The notes beneath the pieces were generated by a model that saw only the letters and a list, made by a program, of their open reading frames with translations, was not told the origin of the DNA and searched no databases. From NCBI GenBank assembly GCA_028821195.1, contig JAPPHB010000064.1:1-64000 (forward strand): a stretch of 64,000 nucleotides of DNA, read 5' to 3'. The position numbers and the translations under genes are program-made. This DNA is from Gammaproteobacteria bacterium (lineage in GTDB: Bacteria; Gemmatimonadota; Gemmatimonadetes; Longimicrobiales; Gaopeijiaceae). Shown here piece after piece: positions 10,214-20,780 of this stretch; the first letter of the stretch is position 1, and each line of letters begins with the position of its first letter.

Positions 10214-12256
10214 CTACGGCACGGCTAGCGCTACGTACTCCGCGGGGCTCTCGCTGCCGCCGACGGCGACCACGATGTACTGCTTGCCCTCGTGCATGTA
10301 GGTCATGGGGCCGCCGGTTGTGCCCGACGGGAGGTCCATCTCCCACACGACGTCGCCTGTCGCCTTGTCGTAGGCCCGGAATTCGGTTCCCCAGTGGGTA
10401 TCCGGGGTGCCGATGACCGCGTCGCTTCCCTCCCCGATGAACAGCAGCGTCGCCGTGAGCAGCGGCACCGGCCGGTTCGCGTTGCCGAGGGGGGGCAGAT
10501 CCAGGCCCTCGAGCAGGGGATGATCGTTGGGGGCGTCGCCGTTGGGCGCCATCCAGAGATGCTCGCCCCGGTCCATGTCAATGGCCGTGATCCGGCCCCA
10601 GGGCGGCCCGACGATGGGCAGACCCTCGATCTCCGCGCGGGGCCATCCTCCCTGCGTGCCGAACTCCATCTCGCCCGGTTCATCCGTCCTGGACAGGCGC
10701 CAGACGTTGGGCAGGGTGAGCGACACGGCGTAGTAGGTGCCCGTCTCCGGATCGAACGCGCCGGTGTGCCAGTTGCCCGCGCCCCACGCTCCCGGGACGA
10801 CGTAGGTGCCGATCTTCCCTTCGATCGAGCCTTCTTCCATCGGGGGCGTGAAGAGAGGGCCCAGGACCAGTGAATCCGCCAGCGCCACGGCCCGCTTGTG
10901 GATCTCCGGGGTGAAGTCGATCAGGTCCTTTTCGGAGACGCCCTGCCGGTCGAACGGCGGCGGCTTGCTCGGGAAGGGCTGGGTCGGGGAGGTCGCCTCG
11001 CCGGGCACCTTCGACTGTGGCACTTCCCTCTCTTCGATGGGCCACACCGGTTCACCCGTGCGGCGGTCGAAGGTGAAGAGGAAGCCGGTTTTGCTCGCCT
11101 GCATTACCGCGTCGATCGCGCGCCCGTCCACGTTGATCCGCCCCAGGACGGGCGGGCCGAGGGTGTCGTACTCCCAGATGTCGTGGTGCACCATCTGGAA
11201 GTGCCAGACGCGCTCGCCAGTCGCGGCGTCGAGCGCCACGAGGCTGTTCGCGAAAAGGTTGTCGCCGGGGCGGTGGCCCCCGTAGTAGGCCGAGGTCGGG
11301 GCACCGAGAGGCACGTAGACGATGCCCAGTTCGTCGTCGGCGCTGAGACAGCACCATGAGCCCACGTCTCCCGAGAGTTCGCGCGAGCCGTCACCCCAGG
11401 TGTCGGCGCCGAATTCTCCCTCCCGGGGGATGACGTGGAAGGTCCACGCCAGCTCGCCCGTGCGGGCATCGTAGCCGCGGATGTCCTCCGGCTCGCTGTC
11501 GCGCCATTCCGTGCCCGAGTCCCCGGCACCGTCGACGGTGCCCGCGATGATGATGATGTCGCCGACGACGATGGGTCCCGAACTCCAGTTGAAGCGGTCC
11601 CGGCCCTCGGGCACGAGGTTTACGCTGCCGCCGTCGCCGAACGACGCCACGGGCTTCCCGGTCCCGGCGTCGAGCGCGTGCAGCCAGGATCCGCGTACGG
11701 AGATGATGCGTCCGCCGGCGTGTCCGTTGTCGGAGGTAAGATCCTCGGCGCCGTCCCCGCTCCAGTGTGCGACGCCGCGGAAGCTGCGTCCGCGCGCATC
11801 TTCCAGAGAAGCCGCCTGCTGGACCCAGCGGGTCTTCCCGGTCCCGGGATCGAAGGCCTCCACCAGACCCACCGCGTTGGGCGCGTACAGCGTCCCGTCG
11901 ACGAGGATCGGGGTCCCGCGCAGGTAGTTGTTGAAGGCGAGCTCGGGGAACTCGTCCTTCAGGCTCGCATCGACGCCGGGGCGCTGCCATGCGATTTTGA
12001 GCGACGCGACGTTTTCCGCGCTGATCTGCGTGAGCGGGGAGTACCGGTTGAAGGAGTTCTGGCCGCCGTAGTAGGTCCACTCGGCGCTGGGTGAAGGATC
12101 GCGGTCGGGATTCTCCCCGGAACCGTCATTCCCCCCGAGACCGCCGTCCGCGCAAGACGACGCCATGAAGGCGGCCATCGTGACGAAGCAGGCTGCGAGC
12201 GCCATCCGGTTGCGGTGCAGGCTTGTTCTCGTGCTCGTCGTTCGACTCGTGCGCAT
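10214..12256 (-). CDS. PQQ-binding-like beta-propeller quinoprotein dehydrogenase (glucose/alcohol dehydrogenase type)
   Basis: Start at MRTSRTTST. EWTYYGGQNSFNRYSPLTQISAENVASLKIAW; AGTGKPVASFGDGG; YEWDT-like blades; vicinal Cys in GSWCCLSADDELG. Confidence 0.85.
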   Translation of the reverse strand: MRTSRTTSTRTSLHRNRMALAACFVTMAAFMASSCADGGLGGNDGSGENPDRDPSPSAEWTYYGGQNSFNRYSPLTQISAENVASLKIAWQRPGVDASLKDEFPELAFNNYLRGTPILVDGTLYAPNAVGLVEAFDPGTGKTRWVQQAASLEDARGRSFRGVAHWSGDGAEDLTSDNGHAGGRIISVRGSWLHALDAGTGKPVASFGDGGSVNLVPEGRDRFNWSSGPIVVGDIIIIAGTVDGAGDSGTEWRDSEPEDIRGYDARTGELAWTFHVIPREGEFGADTWGDGSRELSGDVGSWCCLSADDELGIVYVPLGAPTSAYYGGHRPGDNLFANSLVALDAATGERVWHFQMVHHDIWEYDTLGPPVLGRINVDGRAIDAVMQASKTGFLFTFDRRTGEPVWPIEEREVPQSKVPGEATSPTQPFPSKPPPFDRQGVSEKDLIDFTPEIHKRAVALADSLVLGPLFTPPMEEGSIEGKIGTYVVPGAWGAGNWHTGAFDPETGTYYAVSLTLPNVWRLSRTDEPGEMEFGTQGGWPRAEIEGLPIVGPPWGRITAIDMDRGEHLWMAPNGDAPNDHPLLEGLDLPPLGNANRPVPLLTATLLFIGEGSDAVIGTPDTHWGTEFRAYDKATGDVVWEMDLPSGTTGGPMTYMHEGKQYIVVAVGGSESPAEYVALAVP

Positions 12257-12350
12257 GGAGGCCTCCGTATCCGGTGCGCTGACTTCCGGCTGCTCGGGCT
12301 GAACGTAATGCGCGGAGAGATGCGAGGCACCCGGTGGGGAGGAGTCGGAA

Positions 12351-13046
12351 TCAGCCTTCGGGCACGTCAGCCTGGGCGACGTCCAGAAGCGCCTCGCGCG
12401 CGATCTCGTGCTCGCCCGCATGAACCAGCACGCGGAAGGACACACCCAGCTCCTTCAATATCGCTTCCTGAGCCTCCTCCTCCCGCCTGTCACGGAACTT
12501 GTCGCGCGCGCCCCGCACGAACGTGACGTGCACGCCCTCCAGCCCGGCGGCGAGGGCATCCCGGGTCAGGTCGGTGGCAAGGCCGGCGCCCCAGAGCACC
12601 AGCTCGTGCACGTTCGTGTGCCCCAGCACCACCCATCGGGACGCGGTGTGCGCCCCCTGCGAGAAGCCGAGCACGACCCTGCGGCGGACGTCGGGCGTGG
12701 ACGAGATTGCCAGCTCCCTGGCTAGCGCATCCAGATACGCCGCGTAGTCCGCGATCTCGTTGTCCCGGTCCTCGCGCGTCATCCAGCTCGCCCCTACGCG
12801 GTGCTCCGGCCCGTGCCTGCCCGGACTCGGATCCACGTAGAAGCGCGAGAGCGCCTCGGGGACCACGACGATGCGCTCCGGGGCATCCAGCACCTCGAAG
12901 CGCCGCGCGAAGCGGCGGGCGGCCTGCCGGTAGCCGTGAAGCGCGAACCAGGCTTCGCCGACTCTTTCGCCCCCACCTCCCAGCGTGTAGTAGCGGGCCG
13001 TGCGCGTGACCCGGATGTGGCGGGTGGACAGTACAGTGCCGCTCAT
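12351..13046 (-). CDS. alpha/beta hydrolase, phospholipase/carboxylesterase-like
   Basis: FALHGYRQAARRFARRFEVLDAP..., GFSQGAHTASRW nucleophile elbow; ATGA overlap with the upstream LON-domain gene. Confidence 0.75.
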   Translation of the reverse strand: MSGTVLSTRHIRVTRTARYYTLGGGGERVGEAWFALHGYRQAARRFARRFEVLDAPERIVVVPEALSRFYVDPSPGRHGPEHRVGASWMTREDRDNEIADYAAYLDALARELAISSTPDVRRRVVLGFSQGAHTASRWVVLGHTNVHELVLWGAGLATDLTRDALAAGLEGVHVTFVRGARDKFRDRREEEAQEAILKELGVSFRVLVHAGEHEIAREALLDVAQADVPEG

Positions 13047-13648
13047 CACTCCTCCGCCTCCGGCGGACGCCGCGCGATCACCTGCTCGAAGATCTCGTCG
13101 AGTCGCCCCAGGCGGGCTTCCTCCTTGCGCATCTCCAGGAGATCCTGCCGCCACTCGGGGTCCACCTGCACGAATGCGGCCAGCCGAAACGACACTTCCT
13201 TGTCCGCATCGAAATCCGGAGACGCGGAGGACCGGCGCTGAAGGGCGGAGACGGCGGCGCGGAAGAGATCGATGGAAGCCTGTCGCCGCGCCGTCAGCTT
13301 TCGCGGGCCGCGCTCGTCGTCGTACTCCGCGACGACGGCCTCGTAGTACGGCTCGCCGGACTCGAGCCCGTCGTGAATCGCGAACCGGCCCATGCCTTTC
13401 ACCAGGATGAAGGAGCGTCCGTCCTCGAACCCATGATGCCGTTCGATCGCGGCCAGCGCGCCCACGCGCCCCTCCTCCATGAGAAAGGGGCCGAAGCGGT
13501 CGGAGTCGTGATAGATGAGCCCGAAGCGATGGTCGGTCTCGAGGCAGCGCGCCACCATGCGGCGGTAGCGGGGCTCGAAGATGTGGAGGGGGAGCAGCTC
13601 TCCGGGGAAGAGGACGACGTCGAGCGGGAAGAGGGGCAGGCGCCTCAT
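13046..13648 (-). CDS. stand-alone Lon substrate-binding (LON) domain protein
   Basis: MRRLPLFPLDVVLFPGELLPLHIFEPRYRRMVARCLETD is characteristic; 200 aa; 4-bp overlaps with both neighbours. It is the tail of the misleading 547-aa ORF. Confidence 0.88.
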   Translation of the reverse strand: MRRLPLFPLDVVLFPGELLPLHIFEPRYRRMVARCLETDHRFGLIYHDSDRFGPFLMEEGRVGALAAIERHHGFEDGRSFILVKGMGRFAIHDGLESGEPYYEAVVAEYDDERGPRKLTARRQASIDLFRAAVSALQRRSSASPDFDADKEVSFRLAAFVQVDPEWRQDLLEMRKEEARLGRLDEIFEQVIARRPPEAEE

Positions 13649-15036
13649 GCCACCCGTCTGGGCCGGGCCGCGCGGGAGGCGGCCGGATCGTCGATGACCA
13701 CCCGCCCCACCCCGCGGGCCAGCAGGCGGCGGACCCGGATGAAGAGCAGGACGGCCACCGCCCCCAGCCCCGCGGCGAGGCCCCACCAAAGGCCGCGCGC
13801 GCCCATGTCCGCTCCGAAGGCGAGCGCGGCGCTGACCGGAATCCCGAACACCCAGAAGCCCAGCGCGTTGAAGATGAAGGGCGAGCGGGTGTCGCCCGCG
13901 CCGCGCAGCACCCCGGCGGCCACCGCCTGCAGGCCGTCCGCGACCTGGAAGATTCCCGCGATGGGCAGAAGCGCCACCGCCACCGCGAGCACCCCCGTGT
14001 CCGCAGTGTAGACCCGGGCGAGCAACCCGGGCGCGCCCAGGAACACGCACGCGGTCACCACCATGAACCCGCCGCCCAGCAGGGTCCCGGCTCCGGCGGC
14101 CCGCCGTGCTTCCACCATGTCCTCGCGACCGACCGCGCGCCCCACCAGCACCGCCGCCGCGCCCGCGATGCCCAGCGGCACCATGAAGGCGAGCGCCGCC
14201 AGGTTGAGCGCCACCTGATGGCCGGCCATGGTCACGGTGCCGAGCCAGCCCATCATCACGCCGATGAGGGAGAAGGCCCCGAACTCGAGCTGCTGCTGGA
14301 AGCCGACGGGCGTCCCGAGCCGGACCATGCGCCCCAGAGCGAACACGTCGAAGGCCTCTCGCCGGACGCGCGCCAGATAGGGCCTCACGACGCGCCATGA
14401 GACGATCAGCAGGTACGCGGCCATGAACCAGCGGGCCACGCTCGATCCCCACGCCGATCCCACCGCACCCATCTGCGGAAAGCCCAGGTTGCCGAAGATG
14501 AGCACCCAGTTGAGAAACACGTTCAGAAGGTTGGCGGCGACGATGGTCCACACCACGGGGGCCACGCGGCCCATGGCCTGCAGGCTCTGGCGCAGCACCA
14601 CGAAGGCGTAGAAGGGCAGCATCCCCGGGATGGAGCCAAAGATGTACCCCGCCCCGACCGGCACCACGTCCTCCGGCTGCCGCAGCCACACGAACACCGT
14701 GCCGGAGGGCAGGAAGAGCAGCGACGCGATCACGGCCAGAAAAAACGTCAGCACGAAGCCGCGCTGGATGCCGCGCGCCACCGACTCGGCGTCATCCGCC
14801 CCCACGGCCTGCGCCACGATGGGATCGAGCGCCATCAGCATGCCGTTGCCGAAGACCGCGATGGTGTAGAAGTAGACGTTGCCGAGCGCCACGGCGGCCA
14901 GGTCGGTCGCGGACAGGCGGCCGACCATCATCGTGTCCACCACGCCCATGAACATCATCCCCACCTGCACCGTCACGATGGGCAGCGAGAGCCGCACCAT
15001 GCTGGCCAACTGGGCCCGGCGGGGCATCAGGTCCAT
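13645..15036 (-). CDS. MATE family efflux transporter
   Basis: Twelve-helix-like hydrophobic pattern; LSLPIVTVQVGMMFMGVVDTMMVGRLSATDLAAVALG; internal MATE repeat. Confidence 0.92.
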   Translation of the reverse strand: MDLMPRRAQLASMVRLSLPIVTVQVGMMFMGVVDTMMVGRLSATDLAAVALGNVYFYTIAVFGNGMLMALDPIVAQAVGADDAESVARGIQRGFVLTFFLAVIASLLFLPSGTVFVWLRQPEDVVPVGAGYIFGSIPGMLPFYAFVVLRQSLQAMGRVAPVVWTIVAANLLNVFLNWVLIFGNLGFPQMGAVGSAWGSSVARWFMAAYLLIVSWRVVRPYLARVRREAFDVFALGRMVRLGTPVGFQQQLEFGAFSLIGVMMGWLGTVTMAGHQVALNLAALAFMVPLGIAGAAAVLVGRAVGREDMVEARRAAGAGTLLGGGFMVVTACVFLGAPGLLARVYTADTGVLAVAVALLPIAGIFQVADGLQAVAAGVLRGAGDTRSPFIFNALGFWVFGIPVSAALAFGADMGARGLWWGLAAGLGAVAVLLFIRVRRLLARGVGRVVIDDPAASRAARPRRVA

Positions 15037-15102
15037 GAGGAGTCCCGGGATCCGCGCGGCGGCGGGTGTGGAATGCGGTGAGAGGCTCCGGGGAGCGGTG
15101 CC

Positions 15103-15597
15103 TCAGAAATCCAGCATCGAGTCATCGACGTCGCCGGGATCGTCCTCGATACCCATGCGCGCGGCTTCCGCGGGGCGGATCGGGCGGCGTCCGGAGAATC
15201 CTGCGTCCACTTCGTGCCACTGCGAGATGCGCGGCTCTCCGCGGCGCCAGCACAGATAGACCCACCGCCCCTCGAACGTGGTCGGAAAGTCGAGCAGGCC
15301 GTGCTCCAGCCCTCCCGCCGGAAACCGGATGCCTCTCCCCAGGATCTCCTCCTCAACGCAGCGCCGGATGCGCGCACCCGCCTGTCCCACGCCTTCGCGA
15401 TGCTTGAGGAACTCGGCGTGATCCGGGTTGGTCGGCGCCATGACCAGACGTCCCCAGAGAGCCTCGAGGATCTTGAGCTGCTCGACGTGGCGCTCCAGGT
15501 CCTGGCGCGCACGGGCGAGGTCGGCCAAGACGGTCTCGAGTGCGGGCAGGAGGGCGTTGGCCTCGGCCAGGGTGAAGGCCTTGCGCGGGAACTTCAC
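15103..15597 (-). CDS. DUF2203 family protein
   Basis: [17 protein letters not shown]...[57 protein letters not shown] start overlaps the upstream stop by 4 bp. Confidence 0.85.
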   Translation of the reverse strand: MKFPRKAFTLAEANALLPALETVLADLARARQDLERHVEQLKILEALWGRLVMAPTNPDHAEFLKHREGVGQAGARIRRCVEEEILGRGIRFPAGGLEHGLLDFPTTFEGRWVYLCWRRGEPRISQWHEVDAGFSGRRPIRPAEAARMGIEDDPGDVDDSMLDF

Positions 15598-15758
15598 CTG
15601 GCGCGCGCCTCCAGAGCCGCGAGTCGCCGCTCGATCTCCTCCAGCTTGTAGAGGATCATCACGTGGGTCTTCTTCGCATCGATCCCGACAGGGCTGGCAT
15701 CGCTGGCGATCTCGCGCGCGATGCGCCGGTAGTCCTTTGCGGATGGCTGGCTGCTCAT
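15594..15758 (-). CDS. 54-aa hypothetical helical protein
   Basis: [58 protein letters not shown] coupling into DUF2203. Hidden at the C-terminus of the spurious 623-aa ORF. Confidence 0.65.
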   Translation of the reverse strand: MSSQPSAKDYRRIAREIASDASPVGIDAKKTHVMILYKLEEIERRLAALEARAR

Positions 15759-15965
15759 GCGTCGGCTCCCGTGGGTGTTGCCGCGAATCCTCGGGGAGAA
15801 GCGTCGGATTGGCAAGCCGGACGTCGTCCCGGCGCCGACACCCGGAGCGGCGCATCGGCAGCCGGGTTGGCGGATCGACGACCGCTGCGCGATCTTGCCG
15901 GAGCGACGGCGTTCGACTCCGATACTTCGACCACATTTGAGACCCCAGCGACGACAGGCGGCCCG

Positions 15966-17453
15966 ATGACCGACATCACGCGCAGGGAATTCGTATCCGG
16001 GAGCGCCGCTCTGGCGATGGGCGCGACGGTGGTGCCCCGCCACGTGCTGGGCGGCCCCGGATACCAGGCGCCCAGCGACACTCTGGCGATCGCCATCGTG
16101 GGCGCGGGCGGAATGGGCGCCGAGAACGCCCAGGAGCTCGGCAGCGAGCGCATTGTCGCAGTGTGCGACGTCGATCATCGGCTGGTGGAGAACAAGGTCG
16201 AGGAGCGCTCGGTCGACCGCGACGGGAACCCGCGCGAACCCGGCGTGCGCTGGAAGGAGCAGTACGCCGCGGCACGCAAGTACGCCGACTTCCGCGTCAT
16301 GCTGGAGCAGGAAGAGGAGGTCGATGCGGTGCTGGTCGCGACCCCCGACCACACCCACGCGGTCATCGCCGGAGCCGCCATGCGCGCGGGCAAGCACGTC
16401 TATGTGCAGAAGCCCCTGACCTGGTCGGTGCACGAGGCGCGCGAGCTCGGCCGGCTGGCGGAGTCGACCGGGGTGGTCACCCAGATGGGCAACCAGGGCC
16501 ACTCGAGCGACGAGGCGCGCCTGGTCAACGAGTGGGTGCAGGCGGGAGTCATCGGCGTGGTGCGCGAGGTCCATGTGTGGACCAACCGCCCCATCTGGAT
16601 GCAGGGGCTCCCGCGCCCGGCGGCGTTGCCCGACGACGCCAGCATTGCCGACCCCGGCCGCTCGTGGTGGCCCGGCTCGGCGCAGGAAGCGGTCGCGGCG
16701 GGGCTGTGGGCCGACTTCAGGGCGCCCGCGCACCTCCACTGGGACCTGTATCTCGGGCCGATCGCGCGCGAGGTGGCGTACCACCCGATGTACCACCCCT
16801 TCCACTGGCGCGGATGGGTCGACTTCGGGGTGGGGGCGCTGGGCGACATGGGAGCGCATCTGATCGACCACCCGTTCTGGGCGCTCGACCTCGGGCTTCC
16901 CCACGCCATCGAGGCGACCTCCACCCCCTGGGGCGGTCCCGCCGACGATCCGGTTTCGTATCCGGTCGCCACCAAGGTGCACTTCGAGTTCGGCCGTCGC
17001 GGCGTCCTGCCCCCCGTCGACATGCACTGGTACGATGGCGGACTGATGCCCAGGCGCCATGCGTGGCTGCCGGAAGACGTGCCGCTGGATCGCGGGGGCG
17101 GCGTGCTTTTCGTGGGCGAACGCGGGCTGCTGCTGCACGAGACCTACGGCCGCAACCCCAGGGTCTATCCGGAGGAGTTGCAGGAGGAGGCGGACGCGGT
17201 GCCGCCGACCTACGCGCGCGTCGAGGGCACCCACGAGATGAACTGGGCCAACGCCTGCAAGGGAATCGGCGAGGCGGTCTCGCCGTTCTCGTACGCGGCG
17301 CCGCTGACCGAAACCATGCTGCTGGGGCTGGTCGCGCTGCGCGCGGGCCAGGGCGAGCGCATCGAATACGACGCGGCCAACATGCGCGTCACGAACCACG
17401 AGAAGGCCAACGAGTACCTGGTGCGCGAGTATCGGGAGGGATGGAGCATATGA
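15966..17453 (+). CDS. Gfo/Idh/MocA family oxidoreductase with Tat-type leader
   Basis: [20 protein letters not shown] leader; [21 protein letters not shown]-like motif [20 protein letters not shown]. Confidence 0.9.
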   Translation: MTDITRREFVSGSAALAMGATVVPRHVLGGPGYQAPSDTLAIAIVGAGGMGAENAQELGSERIVAVCDVDHRLVENKVEERSVDRDGNPREPGVRWKEQYAAARKYADFRVMLEQEEEVDAVLVATPDHTHAVIAGAAMRAGKHVYVQKPLTWSVHEARELGRLAESTGVVTQMGNQGHSSDEARLVNEWVQAGVIGVVREVHVWTNRPIWMQGLPRPAALPDDASIADPGRSWWPGSAQEAVAAGLWADFRAPAHLHWDLYLGPIAREVAYHPMYHPFHWRGWVDFGVGALGDMGAHLIDHPFWALDLGLPHAIEATSTPWGGPADDPVSYPVATKVHFEFGRRGVLPPVDMHWYDGGLMPRRHAWLPEDVPLDRGGGVLFVGERGLLLHETYGRNPRVYPEELQEEADAVPPTYARVEGTHEMNWANACKGIGEAVSPFSYAAPLTETMLLGLVALRAGQGERIEYDAANMRVTNHEKANEYLVREYREGWSI

Positions 17454-18181
17454 GAACCTTGGCAAGGCTATGGCCTGGGGCGGTGCTTCGCCCCTCCCTG
17501 TGCGCGGTCCTCCTGGGCCTCGCCATGTCTCCTGGGGTCTCCGGCGCGCAGCAGCAGAACGTGCTCACCGCCGCCGAACGGCAGGCGGGGTGGCGGCTGC
17601 TCTTCGACGGGCGTTCGCTCGATGGCTGGCAGCGCTACGACGGCGAGCCGATGACGGGGGGCTGGGTCGTGGAGGACGGGGCGCTCGCGCACGTGCGCGA
17701 GGGGCGCTCCATCATCACCGACGACATCTTCAAGGACTTCGAGCTGGCGCTTGAGTGGAAGGTCGAGCCCGGGGGCAACTCGGGCATCTTCTACCGCGCG
17801 GCGCCGGGGGCGGAGGAGATCTTCCACAGCGCGCCGGAACTGCAGGTGCTGGACGACGCCGGCCACGCGGACGGGCGCAGCCCGCTCACCAGCGCGGGCG
17901 CCAACTACGCTCTGCACGGGGTGCCACGGGGGATCGTGCGTCCCGCAGAGGAGTGGAACCAGGTCCGGATCCTGGTGCGGGGAAACCACGTCGAGCACTG
18001 GCTCAACGGCGAGAAGGTGGTCGAGTACGAACTGCGCGGCGACGACTGGAAGGCGAAGGTGGCCGCGAGCAAGTTCGTCGAGTGGCCGGAATACGGGCAG
18101 GCGGCGCGGGGACACATCGGCCTTCAGGATCACGGGAACCGCGTCTGGTTCCGCAACGTCAAGCTGCGGGAGATTCGATGA
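17450..18181 (+). CDS. DUF1080 / 3-keto-disaccharide hydrolase domain protein
   Basis: [33 protein letters not shown]...[21 protein letters not shown]...[32 protein letters not shown] overlap with the upstream gene. Confidence 0.92.
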   Translation: MRTLARLWPGAVLRPSLCAVLLGLAMSPGVSGAQQQNVLTAAERQAGWRLLFDGRSLDGWQRYDGEPMTGGWVVEDGALAHVREGRSIITDDIFKDFELALEWKVEPGGNSGIFYRAAPGAEEIFHSAPELQVLDDAGHADGRSPLTSAGANYALHGVPRGIVRPAEEWNQVRILVRGNHVEHWLNGEKVVEYELRGDDWKAKVAASKFVEWPEYGQAARGHIGLQDHGNRVWFRNVKLREIR

Positions 18182-19761
18182 TGGCCGGGATTCGGCCGCG
18201 TGGATGGGCATCCGGCGCTGGAGCGATGGCGCTGCTGGCCGCGTTTGCGCTGGGTCCGGCTCCCTCGGAGGCGCAGTCCGGAACCGACGTCGCGCGCGCC
18301 TGGCGGCAAGCCCGCGAGGCCGAGCTGCTCGACGACTTCCGCGAGCTGCTGACCTACCCGAACCGCGCGCGCGACATCGAGGACGTGACCCGGGCCGCCA
18401 TCTACATCCGCGACCTGCTGCGGGAAGCGGGAGCCGAGTCCGAGTTGCTCTCCATCGACGGCGTGGCGCCCGCCGTCTACGGTCGGCTCATGGTCCCCGG
18501 GGCGACTCGCACCCTCGGCATCTACGTGCACTACGACGGCCAGCCCGTCGACCCGTCGAACTGGACTCATCCCCCCTTCGAGCCGACGCTCTACTCCGCG
18601 TCGATGGAGGCCGGAGGCGCACCCATCCCCTTCCCCGCGGCCGGTGACGCGGTGGACCCGGAGTGGCGCATCTACGCGCGCTCGGCGGGGGACGACAAGG
18701 CGCCCATCGCCGCGGTGCTCCCCGTCCTGCACGCCTTTCGCGAAGCGGCCATCCCGCCCACCTCCAACCTCGTCTTCCTCTTCGACGGCGAGGAGGAGGT
18801 GGGTTCGCGCAACCTGGGGCAGTACATGGAGATGCGGGCCGAGGCGCTGGACGACGTGGACATCTGGCTCTTCTTCGACGGGCCGGTGCACCAGAGCGGA
18901 CGTCCGCAACTCACCTTCGGGGTGCGCGGGGCCATGGGGATGGAGGTCACGGTATACGGCGCCAGCCGCAACCTGCACTCCGGGCACTACGGCAACTGGG
19001 CCCCGGACACCGGCAACATCCTGGCGCACCTGCTGGCTTCGATGAAGGACGAAGAGGGACGGGTGCTGGTCGAGGGCTGGTACGACACCACCGACCCTAT
19101 CGGTTCGGAGGAACGCGCCGCACTCGAGACCATGCCCGATATCGAAGCTGAGCTGAAGCGGGAACTGGGACTGGTCTGGACGGAGGGTGAGCCTGAGACG
19201 CTGTCCGAGCGGCTCCTGGTGCCGGCGCTGAACGTGCGCGGCATCACCAGCGGCAACACCGGGGCTCTGGCCCGCAACATCATCCCCAACACGGCGGTGG
19301 CGGCACTCGGCATCCGGCTGGTGAAGGGGAACGACGCCGGCCACCTGCGGCAGTTGATCGTGGACCACATCGAGAGGCAGGGCTTCCACGTGGTGTCCGA
19401 GGATCCGGACATGCAGACCCGCCTGCGCTACCCGCGCATCGCCAAGGTCACCGGAGGCGGCGGATCGCCGGCATCGCGGACGGAGATGGCCAACCCGTTC
19501 GTGCAGGAGATCATCGCGGCGACTTCCGACGCCGCGGATCGCGCCTTCGGGCCCGGGTCGCTGGTGCTGGCTCCGGGAATGGGCGGGACACTGCCCCTCT
19601 ACCTGTTCACCGACGTCGCGGGCAAGCCCGCCATCAACGTGCCCATCGCCAATCACGACAACAACCAGCACGCGCCCGACGAGAACCTGCGCATCGCCAA
19701 CCTGTGGTATGCGATCGATCTCTACGCCGCGCTGCTGACCATGCCGAGGGGGGTCTCGTGA
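18178..19761 (+). CDS. M20 family metallopeptidase/dipeptidase
   Basis: LGIYVHYDGQPVDPSNWTHPPFEPTLY; ARSAGDDKAPIAAVLPVLHAF; LFDGEEEVGSRNLGQYM; 4-bp overlap upstream. Confidence 0.9.
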   Translation: MMAGIRPRGWASGAGAMALLAAFALGPAPSEAQSGTDVARAWRQAREAELLDDFRELLTYPNRARDIEDVTRAAIYIRDLLREAGAESELLSIDGVAPAVYGRLMVPGATRTLGIYVHYDGQPVDPSNWTHPPFEPTLYSASMEAGGAPIPFPAAGDAVDPEWRIYARSAGDDKAPIAAVLPVLHAFREAAIPPTSNLVFLFDGEEEVGSRNLGQYMEMRAEALDDVDIWLFFDGPVHQSGRPQLTFGVRGAMGMEVTVYGASRNLHSGHYGNWAPDTGNILAHLLASMKDEEGRVLVEGWYDTTDPIGSEERAALETMPDIEAELKRELGLVWTEGEPETLSERLLVPALNVRGITSGNTGALARNIIPNTAVAALGIRLVKGNDAGHLRQLIVDHIERQGFHVVSEDPDMQTRLRYPRIAKVTGGGGSPASRTEMANPFVQEIIAATSDAADRAFGPGSLVLAPGMGGTLPLYLFTDVAGKPAINVPIANHDNNQHAPDENLRIANLWYAIDLYAALLTMPRGVS

Positions 19762-20780
19762 GCGGGACGAGTGCGGAGAGCAGGGATCGGCGCGGTGATT
19801 CAGACCCGATGAGCGCGGCCGCACAGCGGCAGGGCCGGGAAGGCCGGGGCACCGCCATGGACCGGCGGAGCTTCCTGGGGGTGCTTCCCGGGACCGCGAT
19901 AGCTGTGGGCGGGCTTGCCGAGACGCGGGCCTGGCCTTCGGACAGCCGAAGCAACCCTTACGTTACGTCAGGGTTGGTCCGGGAAGAGCTTCGACACGGG
20001 CGGGGATCCCGCGCACCCAGCGCGATCGGGCTCCAACTCTACACGGTGCGCTCGGTGATGACGAGCGACCCGGACGGTACCCTCGCCGCGATCGCCGCGA
20101 TCGGCTACGAGGAGGTCGAGCTGGCGGGCCTGTACGGGATGTCGGCACGGGAGATGAAGGCCCGGCTGGACACGGTGGGGCTGGCCGCCACCTCGAGCCA
20201 CCACTCGGTGGAGGAGGTGCGGGGCAGTTGGGAGGCGACCCTGGAGGCCGCCGTCGCGCTCGGCCAGCGCCTGGTGGTGGTGCCGGCCCTTCCGGCCGCC
20301 GAGCGCGCCGGGGAGGCGCTGCGGCGGGTCGCGGACGATTTCAACCGGGCGGGTGAGGCCGCCCGCGCCGCCGGCCTCCGCTTCGGCTATCACAACCACG
20401 ACTGGGAGATGCGCCCGGGCGCGGACGGGGTGCGCCCCATCGACCTGCTGCTCGACCGCACCGACCCGGAGCTGGTCGACTGGCAGATGGACATCTTCTG
20501 GGTCGTGCACGGCGGCGCCGACCCCATGGCCGAACTGGACGCGCGCGCGCGCCGGGTGACCAGCGTCCACGTGAAGGATCGAACCGCCGCGGGCGAGATG
20601 GCCGACGTGGGCGCGGGCGTGATCGACTTCCGCCCCGTGCTGGCGCGCGCCGGCGAGCTGGGACTCCTGCACCAGTACGTGGAGCACGACCAGCCCGGCG
20701 ACCCGATCGAGAGCGTGCGCGCCAGCTACCGGGCACTCGCGGCCATGGTGCCCGCGGGCAGGGAGGATCACGCGGCGTGA
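19758..20780 (+). CDS. sugar phosphate isomerase/epimerase (xylose isomerase-like TIM barrel), Tat-type leader
   Basis: MDRRSFLGVLPGTAIAVGG leader; IGLQLYTVRSVMTSDPDGTLAAIAAIGYEEVELAGLYG; FGYHNHDWEM. GTG start at 19758 overlaps the upstream stop; the internal ATG at 19857 is an alternative. Confidence 0.87.
   Translation: MSGTSAESRDRRGDSDPMSAAAQRQGREGRGTAMDRRSFLGVLPGTAIAVGGLAETRAWPSDSRSNPYVTSGLVREELRHGRGSRAPSAIGLQLYTVRSVMTSDPDGTLAAIAAIGYEEVELAGLYGMSAREMKARLDTVGLAATSSHHSVEEVRGSWEATLEAAVALGQRLVVVPALPAAERAGEALRRVADDFNRAGEAARAAGLRFGYHNHDWEMRPGADGVRPIDLLLDRTDPELVDWQMDIFWVVHGGADPMAELDARARRVTSVHVKDRTAAGEMADVGAGVIDFRPVLARAGELGLLHQYVEHDQPGDPIESVRASYRALAAMVPAGREDHAA

Noticed and set aside
15594-17465. 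623-aa minus-strand ORF
   Set aside because: Antisense to the Gfo/Idh/MocA gene; only its last 54 residues (15594-15758) look real.
18130-19824. 564-aa minus-strand ORF
   Set aside because: Antisense shadow of the M20 gene; His/Arg/Gly-rich translation typical of high-GC shadow frames.
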